A DNA stretch of 64,000 nucleotides from Haematococcus lacustris (lineage: Eukaryota > Chlorophyta > Chlorophyceae > Chlamydomonadales > Haematococcaceae): the NCBI GenBank assembly GCA_030144725.1, contig JASKMD010000015.1, forward strand, positions 4,653,810-4,717,809. Direction: 5' to 3'. Shown here one piece after another: positions 12,401 to 19,587 of this stretch. Each line of letters opens with the position of its first letter. The stretch's first letter is position 1. The notes beneath the pieces were generated by a model, which was not told the DNA's origin, made no database searches, and saw only the letters and a list, made by a program, of their open reading frames with translations. Position numbers and translations under genes: made by a program.

Positions 12401-12879
12401 AGGTGAGGCAGCTGTCCATAGGCTTGGGCACAGCACATCTTATGGTAGTGCTCAACAACACCATTCACAAAACACTCCCCTATGTCATGGACTGTGGGTG
12501 GATGTCCTTGCAGGTGCAAGAGGCCAAGGGAATCATGCGTTCAGCAGGGCTCAGCCGTAAGGGCATGAAGCAGAATATGCCTGCCTCCTATCTCAGGTGA
12601 GAGCCACCTGGCAACCCCCAGCTGTACAGTGGGACAAAGGCCAGTGGTGATAGCAATTGGATAGGCCAGTGGTGAACCCCTTCACACATCTTGGTAGCCC
12701 CTGGCAGCCCTGCAACACCCTGGACAACCCATCACAACGCTGCAGATGATAATAACCCTGCCAGCGTATGTTCATGACACGGCTACCTCCTTCATACCCA
12801 ATCAATCGTGTGTCGCAGGTGGCTTAACACTCGTGTGGCAAAGTACATGGATCAGAATGCCGATGCAGACGATGACTAG
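6454..12879 (+). CDS. TIR/HET-like domain plus TPR-repeat protein
   Basis: Sixteen exons join in phase into 742 residues: 6454-6636, 6887-7123, 7427-7553, 8154-8365, 8493-8828, 9165-9234, 9354-9463, 9835-10024, 10348-10406, 10596-10769, 11275-11421, 11676-11735, 11947-12036, 12313-12402, 12514-12596, 12819-12879 (TAG). Residues about 110-210 carry a TFYVVHSW strand, then YLWIDILCINQ, then RTWCLWELW. This is the order seen in HET/TIR-like domains of fungal and algal proteins (family knowledge, not searched). Residues about 255-565 form helical repeats of the kinesin-light-chain TPR type (for example ARKALDEQEKTHGKTHPHV). The remainder is helical and acidic at the C-terminus (ADADDD). The architecture suggests a signalling or defence scaffold; the function is inferred. 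The start is the first in-frame ATG of exon 1, and an earlier exon is possible. Confidence 0.8.
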
Positions 12880-13227
12880 CTGTCATCCCTGTCATGCAAG
12901 CTGTGGCTGTTGCTATTCACCCCACCATGGCAATAACCCTTGAGGAATCTGGGTAAAGGGTGGTGTGGAGTGCCCTATTTTGACAGTTAATCATGCATGA
13001 GGTTAGTGGCTCAAGACATTTCTCATCTGTCACACTGCACATAATGCTGGCATGGTGCATGCCTTGTGCATGGAATGCATATGCATCACTGAACTTCCTG
13101 CCTCGCATAAGAACATGCCTCTTTGCCCACACAGGCGCATGACACTTGCATGTGATGCATGTGTCAGATATGTAGGTATGTATGCGGAAATACATCTACA
13201 GCAGTTATGCACGTTGCGAACTAGAGA
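12880..13227. other. 3' flank of the TPR gene, nothing recognised
   Basis: This stretch probably holds the 3' UTR. I see no further exon, repeat or RNA gene in it. Confidence 0.4.
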
Positions 13228-13355
13228 ATGTTGGTGGTTGGTCTGCCAGGTCGTGGTCTGCCAGGTCGTGGTCACGCCAGGCACTGCCAGCAGCTGCGTC
13301 GTTGAGCAAGGAACACAGTAATAGATAGGAAGTCTGAAAAGTGACAGCGGTCTGG
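13228..13355 (+). repeat. Fragment related to the flank of element R1 copy 2
   Basis: The part around 13290-13345 (GTCGTTGAGCAAGG... onward) matches the reverse complement of about 48640-48690, which lies just outside the second R1 copy. It is preceded by a tandem CTGCCAGGTCGTGGT repeat (two copies) that also occurs once at about 16865. It is too short to classify. Confidence 0.5.
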
Positions 13356-13854
13356 TCACAGCATGCCAATTTGTGGAAGGGGATCAGTGTTCTGTGTGAC
13401 TGGCTAGAGAGCAGGAGAGCATGCCTGATCCAACGCCCCCCGTGGCTGGCTCATGTGCCAGCAGCGAGCTACTCCCAACCATCAACACGCAGATCAGCAG
13501 CAGCCCCGCCTCAACCTGTGAACTCCGCATTCCCTTTGACCTCTCAGCTGGCAACAGCTTGCAGTGTTCAACCCAAGCAGTTGGGCCACCATCAAAACCC
13601 TCTGATGCTGCAATTGCAGCAGTGTCTGGGTATTGTGATCAGCTAGGAAATGGGCTACGGTAGACTCGCCAGGCACTGCTGGTCTGTCTGCCAGGCTGCT
13701 AAGTACGCCGCTTTACGCCACTGAACGCCATTTGTCTCGCTCCGCTACGCCGCACTGTAAGCTGTCTCCGCTGATGAGTCCGCTGAGGTCTCCCCTGCAG
13801 GTCTCAACTGTCAGCAGCTAACCAGCAGCTAAGGACGCGTCAGCAAATGCAACG

Positions 13855-14260
13855 TGTTACAGTCCTGCTTTGAAACCAGAATGTGTTTTGAAATGCGCAT
13901 GCAGATCTTTCCCAGCCCTGCATGCGAGATCTGGGTTTGTCATGTCTTACTTTGTCATGACGGTTGTTAGTTGTTCTTGGCTTACTTAAGGCTGAGCGCT
14001 GCTTAGTGTCGGGACTTCGGATTTCAAGGACTTCGGCGGGACTCTGGATCGGATGACTGGTTCAGTGACGTAGGAATGCGATGAGAAGTGTTTTACTGAT
14101 GCCATCTTCTTGACGATGTAAGTACAAAGCACTGCCACGCTAGTCGGAAGCTGTCTACGAGTACGTAGTCAGCCACAGCGGCAACATGTATCTGGCGGCT
14201 GCAGCCGGAGTTTAGTTCGCAGCCAGCCATGCATCCTGACCGCGCAGCAGCACTGTAACA
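13855..14260 (+). repeat. 5' LTR of the non-autonomous element
   Basis: 406 bp, bounded by TGTTACAG and CTGTAACA, and identical by eye to 16004-16409. Preceded by the CAACG target duplication. Confidence 0.95.
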
Positions 14261-14464
14261 TTTGGTTTCCTCGCATCGATCATCGGCCTGTGCTCTTGCC
14301 TCACGCAACGCAGTAATCGAGCTTTTGAGGTACTTTTGGGCAGTACCTCCGGTGCAAGAACGCCGAAGGCTCAAACTGACCCATTAACACCATCGCAACG
14401 TAAGCTTGCCCAGCTGCATTAACCGCTGACCTGCAGTGTTTGTACCTGCAGTGTTTCGAATGCC

Positions 14465-14597
14465 TACCCGCGAAAGCGGTGCCCACCTGCGAAAGCAGTG
14501 ACTACCCGCGAGAGCGGTGTTTACCTGCGTTAGCGGTGACTACCTGCGCAAGCAGTGCTTTACCTGCTGCATGCAGTGCTACCTGCTCTTTGCAGTG
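14465..14597 (+). repeat. Seven tandem 19-nt RNA-hairpin units in the LTR element
   Basis: Units start at 14465, 14484, 14503, 14522, 14541, 14561 and 14580. Each reads (T/C)AC-C(C/T)GC-loop-GC(G/A)G-TG. The four-base stem is CCGC/GCGG in units 1 and 3 and CTGC/GCAG in units 2 and 5-7. Unit 4 is CTGC/GCGG with one G-U pair. The flanking (U/C)A and UG can pair past a bulged C. Loops are GAAA, GAAA, GAGA, GTTA and GCAA in units 1-5 and five bases in units 6-7. Paired stem changes and GNRA-type loops point to selection for RNA structure. Position just downstream of the 5' LTR is where retroelements often keep packaging or dimerisation signals; that role is inference. Confidence 0.85.
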
Positions 14598-15254
14598 AAC
14601 TCTGGACTCCGTACCTCGCGGGACCTTAGTACCTCGCGGGACCAGCTTCACTTCGCAGCCGAGTTGACATGCAGCTCACAGCGACGCACACCACCATCAA
14701 CCCCACCACCACCCTCACGATACGTTGACATTGTAAAGCCAGCCATGTTTCATTGGTTGTGTCTCAGCTTCTACCAGTCCATTAGGGCACACAAGTAGGC
14801 CAAAGCACCAAGCACGGTGCCTCCAGCTACAAAGCCATCAACACTAACACTAACACAAAGCTACAAATCATTACCTACATTCCACTGACTCAATCTACCA
14901 TCATGAGCCTCACCCCCCAAACACCCGAATAGCACACATCACCACCAGTTGTTGAGCTGGGAGCACGTCCCTATGCTCACATGATGCTGACACCACCTGA
15001 CCCACTGACGCCAGCTGACCCACTGACACCAGCCGCTGAGCTGTGCGCATACACAAGACACATACTCCCGCTACCCACAATCCACACCAAGGACAACCTG
15101 CAGCAGCAGGTCAGCACATCATTGGCATGACAAGCAGAGCTAGATCAGCTCAGCAGCCAGCCACAGCTCTCAAGCCGCTAGCGACAAAGCTAGTGCACAC
15201 TCTCACAACCCAGGCAACACCTAGGGGAAGCACACAACGACAACACACGCAGAG

Positions 15255-15495
15255 GGCGCGAGGCAATCAGACTCCGAACAAATACAACACAACGCAGGGG
15301 AAAGAAAACCCGAACACACACAGCAAGGGGCGCGTCTAACGTCCTGGGCAATGAGATCCCGAACAAATACAACACAACGCAGGGGAAAGAAAACCCGAAC
15401 ACACACACGCAGAGGGCGCGTCAAACGTCCTGGGCAATGAGATCCCGAACAAATACAACACAACGCAGGGGAAAGAAAACCCGAACACACACAAA
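15255..15495 (+). repeat. Three tandem units of about 86 bp inside the LTR element
   Basis: The block containing CCGAACAAATACAACACAAC and GGGGAAAGAAAACCCGAACA recurs with an offset of about 86-90 bases (anchors near 15268, 15351 and 15437). It is not open in a convincing frame. Confidence 0.85.
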
Positions 15496-16003
15496 CACGA
15501 AGGAGTAACTCTCCACACGCAGATGTACAGTACCAGCGCCACCGAGCGGCTGCACTAGCTGGCAAGAAGGCCGGTTCACGTCGAGAATACCACATGTGTC
15601 GCACAATGGTGTCTTCCATGTGCACAACAGTTCGGTTCACCCAACTGTTCACGTTTACCACCACCTCTATCAATCACAACATCTACCAACTTCTCTTGCT
15701 ACCACCTTCTCTTGCTTTCTTATGCATCACTCGGCTATTGATTTCACGTCCGGACATGTCATCACCGCGAGCTGACGCCAGCTCTAGAGTGGAGAACAAG
15801 ACAACATCGACACACTTAGCTCGTGCTCTCTTGCACCTGGTGTGCATGTAGCGTGGTGCATGACTGCTTGTTTGCATGTAGCATGTGCATGTCTGCTTTT
15901 ACCTGCCTGTCTGCTTTCAACTGCTTGCCTGCTTTGTGTTCGAATGACTGTTTCACCCAGACAATGCAAGCTCCGGGACGTAGCTTTTTGGAGTGGGGGA
16001 GAG

Positions 16004-16409
16004 TGTTACAGTCCTGCTTTGAAACCAGAATGTGTTTTGAAATGCGCATGCAGATCTTTCCCAGCCCTGCATGCGAGATCTGGGTTTGTCATGTCTTACT
16101 TTGTCATGACGGTTGTTAGTTGTTCTTGGCTTACTTAAGGCTGAGCGCTGCTTAGTGTCGGGACTTCGGATTTCAAGGACTTCGGCGGGACTCTGGATCG
16201 GATGACTGGTTCAGTGACGTAGGAATGCGATGAGAAGTGTTTTACTGATGCCATCTTCTTGACGATGTAAGTACAAAGCACTGCCACGCTAGTCGGAAGC
16301 TGTCTACGAGTACGTAGTCAGCCACAGCGGCAACATGTATCTGGCGGCTGCAGCCGGAGTTTAGTTCGCAGCCAGCCATGCATCCTGACCGCGCAGCAGC
16401 ACTGTAACA
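16004..16409 (+). repeat. 3' LTR of the non-autonomous element
   Basis: 406 bp, identical by eye to the 5' LTR. Preceded by a polypurine tract and followed by the CAACG target duplication at 16410-16414. Confidence 0.95.
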
Positions 16410-16865
16410 CAACGGCTGTCAAAGGACAGCGCACAGTGTGACAGCTATGAAAAGGCTCCGTTTGCCTTAACTCGGTCTCTTACTCGGCGCAGGCGCAATT
16501 GCTGCCAGCGCCGAGTACTGGTCGGCTCTACCCCAAGCTTTCGTACCGGTGTGGCTAGATGCCGTACAATCACCCAAGGTAAGGCGCGCACCAGCCCCGC
16601 ACCAACAGCAGCCCCGCACCAACAACAGCCTGTGCTTGTGTTGTTGTTCGCAGTGCACAAGAAGGGAATTGGCCTCGCAATACTAAATGTTAGTTTTGAT
16701 GAGGTGCCCAGTGGTCAAGGGGGATTAGCCCCTTGAACGAGTGCCACCGGAATGGGGTTGGTAGTCGTCAAGGGTGCGACCGAGGATGCTTCAATTTGAT
16801 TGTAGCGGAGTGAGATTACCCACAGCCCAACATGTTGTTCCTTGTTGAATGAGTTTTGTTGGCCT

Positions 16866-17385
16866 GCCAGGTCGTGGTAGTGGTTGGTGCCTTTGAGAGT
16901 GCAGCAAGCCTGCTATTGGGTGAGGGAGAGTGCCAATGGACCATGTTCCTATGCTGCCTCAACTGTGCGTGCTCCTAGATGCTTACCTATTGTGCACGAG
17001 CAATGGTATAGCATGCGCAGCCTGTTCCGAGCTCTGGTTCTGATGGGTCCATGCTCTAGCTGAAAGTCGCCATCTGTATCTCTACAGGCTGTTTCTAGAG
17101 GCTGGAACACGTGAAAAACACAACTTTGTGCAGACCCTTCTCATGTGAGAGATGTCTGTGTATGTCGTCGTGTATGTTGCGAATGGAAGCCACTAATGCC
17201 CGCGGCTGAGCCCATGCAAGGAAAGCGAGGGCGGCATGACGCAGATGACAGAATTGAAGGGGGCCGGTGCCATGCTGCAGACCTGCCGCAAGATGGTGGG
17301 CCCAACAGCGGCAAGCCACCAGACACACTAGTGAGTTCCGCAACAGCCGGGTCAGAATAGTTTAGCTGTGAACAACCCCCAGTCC
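16866..17385. other. No gene recognised
   Basis: Open frames on both strands around 17095-17360 (60-83 residues) show no domain I recognise. The stretch lies directly upstream of the Fanzor-like fragment and could contain more decayed parts of it, but I could not align any. Confidence 0.35.
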
Positions 17386-18022
17386 TGTGAGAGGAGGCTG
17401 AACCGCACCAGGGGCCTCATGTGCTGAGTGGGCAGGGACTGCAACTCTGCTCTCAGCCTCCAACAGTCAAGGAAGCCTCGTGGCGCCCAACGAAGCTGTG
17501 CTGGTGATTAGGCCGAGCAGCGGCACCAGCCCTAGGCAAGGAGTACCCTGGCCTGAATCTCACAAATGTGAGACTGAGCACCCCAAGTCTGTGGCTATGA
17601 GCTGGGAGAGCAGGTGGCGGCCGCTGGAGCTGTGCTACTGGCCAGACCAGGGAGCTCTGCCAGCCAAGGGCAAGGAGTACCCTGGCCTGGGCTACAAGCG
17701 GCTGCGAGACAAGCCCCCCAAGGCCCAGGAGCAACAGCAGCAGCCTGTTGTGGCACAGTAGTGTGTGCCCCCCCCCCACTTGAAGCTGTCATCAGCTTAC
17801 AATTAGTGCATGTTTTGTCATGCCAACTCTACATCATAGCCCTCGGGTCAGGCAATAGTGTAGGTGGTAGGCGGGCTCATGTGCCATGTGCACTGGGTTT
17901 ACTCCACACAGCCCAATAACACTGTTTGAGCCGGATCTAGTTAGTGGCTGCTAGTGGTTACCAGTGGCTGCTAGTAGGTACTTCTGATCCGGCTCAAATG
18001 GAGGCCCTAGTGATGGACAATG
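17386..18022 (+). pseudogene. Decayed Fanzor/TnpB-like C-terminus with conserved 3' end
   Basis: Two tandem remnants. The first (17386-17590) reads ERRLNRTRGLMC, a stop, then VGRDCNSALSLQ. After a one-base frame change follow SWRPTKLCW, a stop, and ALGKEYPGL. The second (17604-17761) is intact from ESRWRPLELCYWPDQ to KPPKAQEQQQ and a TAG stop. The R-D-x-N-x-A-L motif after 'TRGL.C' is what TnpB and Fanzor proteins show at the third RuvC catalytic motif; this is family knowledge and no search was run. The 3' flank to 18022 is almost identical to the flank of the ORF at 61079 (inverted). It ends in a 13-bp inverted repeat, TTTGAGCCGGATC (17925-17937) with its complement at 17986-17998. Non-functional as a protein. 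Confidence 0.6.
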
Positions 18023-18119
18023 GGGTTGAGCACCCCATCAACCTGTGGCAGCCAGGGCCATCAGCCAGTGGCACAGTAATGTATGTGTGCACAGTACTGT
18101 GTGCACCAGGCACCTATTT

Positions 18120-18554
18120 TGTAATGGACATGCGCAGCATGGGCGGCTTGCATCTTTTAAACTGACTTGCATGTCTGATCTTTAGCGAACTGAGTACCTG
18201 TTCTTTTCTTACAGTAGGATGCTTCTGTTGTTCTCTGTGCAAGGTGCTCCGAACCTAGGCGGATGCACCGAGCACAGAAGTTCACAGTTTACGTACACCT
18301 TTTCCCTTTACACGTGGATGACTAAGAATGTGAATGGTTTTGAGTACTTAAGGCTCTGTGAGGGCAGAGTCAGGCACCTTGGCTCAGAACTCTATCTGAC
18401 CCCGGGTCCTGTCTCGTTCTCCCGCCCTCACAGGTAAGCCGTGCTCTGTTGGTCATCTCTGCTATGTTGTAACCTTGGCTCAGAACTCTATCTGACCCCG
18501 GGTCCTGTCTCGTTCTCCCGCCCTCACAGGCTCCCTGGTCTCAGCTCCGTTACA
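18120..18554 (+). repeat. 5' LTR of the gypsy element with an internal duplication
   Basis: 435 bp from TGTAATGG to CCGTTACA, followed by a TTGGTGCC primer-binding-like site at 18555. A 59-bp segment is present twice (18376-18434 and 18472-18530). The first copy is followed by TAAG, so it ends CACAG|GTAAG (donor-like), and the second ends CCTCACAG (acceptor-like). Confidence 0.85.
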
Positions 18555-18657
18555 TTGGTGCCTTCTCTCTCGGGAACCGCAGTGCTCTTCCCTCGTCTCT
18601 CCCACTCCACCGCTCCTCTCTCCCACTCCGCATTCTCTCCGATAATCCCGCGCCGCC

Positions 18658-19587
18658 ATGAACGCGGAAGAGATCGCTCAGATGCAACGCGTATTTTCGG
18701 AGCAGCAGGCCACAATCCAGCGGCTGGAACAGCAGCTCGCGCAACTGTCCCTGCAGCAAACCACTCCGGCGGCGCCCGCGCCGGCTCCTGCTCCTGCTCC
18801 TCCTCCTACTCCCGCTCCTGCCCCTCAGCAGCGTATGCCCCGTGCCAATCCACCCGCCACTTTCTCTGGAAGCCGCACCACGGACGTGGCGGCTTGGCTA
18901 TTCGCAGTGGATCTCTTTTTCACTATCTCCGAGCTGACGGACGCCCAACGGATCGTCTACGTCGCCACCCTCCTCTCCGGCCATGCTCTCCTGTGGTACC
19001 GCAGCAGCGTCAGCTCTTTCACCTCCTGGACGTGTTTTGTCGCTGCGTTCGAGCGGCAGTTCGCGCCTGTCAACCGGCTGCGCCATGCAAGGGACCGCTT
19101 GGCAGCTCTCACCCAAACGAGCTCCGTGCGGCGGTACCTTGGCGAGTTCACAGCGCTCTGCCTGGAGGTCACGGACCTCTCGCCCGCCGAACAGCTCGAC
19201 CGGTTCATCCGGGGCCTCAAGCCCTCAGTGCGGCGTGAGCTGGAGCTGCGCGAGCCAACCTCTTTCTCCGAAGCCTCCACCATCGCGGATCGGGTGGACG
19301 CCATCTCCTATTCCACCTCAGCCTCCCGCTCCTCCTATCGCCCTCCCTCCACTCCCCGCCCTTCCCGCCCTGAGACTGCCGCGGTGCCCATGGAGCTGGA
19401 CGCCATGCTCCACACCAGCCCAAGCCGCAGCCGTGGCACTCGTCTCTCCGATGCTCAGCGTGCGGCTCTGCGGGACAGCAAGGCGTGCTTCTACTGCCGC
19501 AAGGCGGGGCACACCATGAAGGACTGCCCCATCCGCCCTCCCCGCCCAAACGTCGGCAGCGGCCCACGGAAGGGGGACCGCCGCTAG
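18658..19587 (+). CDS. Gag polyprotein of the gypsy element
   Basis: 309 residues from an ATG just downstream of the primer-binding site. The N-terminus is a coiled coil rich in Gln and Glu, followed by a Pro-Ala linker encoded by CTCCTG repeats. A retrotransposon capsid domain covers roughly residues 60-215. A CCHC zinc knuckle, C-x2-C-x4-H-x4-C, starts at CFYC near residue 280 and would bind the element's RNA. Pol overlaps the 3' end in another frame, so pol expression would need frameshifting. The gene is intact. Confidence 0.9.
   Translation: MNAEEIAQMQRVFSEQQATIQRLEQQLAQLSLQQTTPAAPAPAPAPAPPPTPAPAPQQRMPRANPPATFSGSRTTDVAAWLFAVDLFFTISELTDAQRIVYVATLLSGHALLWYRSSVSSFTSWTCFVAAFERQFAPVNRLRHARDRLAALTQTSSVRRYLGEFTALCLEVTDLSPAEQLDRFIRGLKPSVRRELELREPTSFSEASTIADRVDAISYSTSASRSSYRPPSTPRPSRPETAAVPMELDAMLHTSPSRSRGTRLSDAQRAALRDSKACFYCRKAGHTMKDCPIRPPRPNVGSGPRKGDRR

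Larger units (their letters stand above)
13855..16409 (+). mobile_element. Non-autonomous LTR retrotransposon (TRIM/LARD-like), complete
   Basis: Two direct LTRs of 406 bp each (13855-14260 and 16004-16409) appear identical by eye. They start TGTTACAG and end with its complement CTGTAACA. The element is flanked by the 5-bp duplication CAACG (13850-13854 and 16410-16414). A possible primer-binding site begins TGG at 14263. A purine tract GGAGTGGGGGAGAG (15990-16003) abuts the 3' LTR. The 1743-bp interior has no reverse transcriptase or gag frame, so it must be mobilised in trans. Identical LTRs imply recent insertion. The partner element that mobilises it is not evident in this window. Confidence 0.93.
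13770..16865 (+). mobile_element. Repeat element R1, copy 1, split by an LTR retrotransposon
   Basis: The two outer parts (13770-13854 and 16410-16865) match, in the same order, the reverse complement of 48778-50165. The paralogue is continuous across the junction, so it shows the pre-insertion sequence ...AAATGCAACGGCTG.... Element R1 contains a perfect 10-bp inverted repeat (TACTCGGCGC at 16481-16490 and its complement at 16508-16517). The other copy keeps the stem while the loop has changed. I found no protein coded by R1 and its class is unknown. Near 16700-16790 it carries a motif also seen near 50200 and 60760. Confidence 0.75.

Noticed and set aside
13770..13820. CTGATGAGTCCGCTGAGG resembles the core of a hammerhead ribozyme.
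   Set aside because: The required GAAA strand and matching stems are absent, and the other copy of the element lacks the CTGATGAG part.
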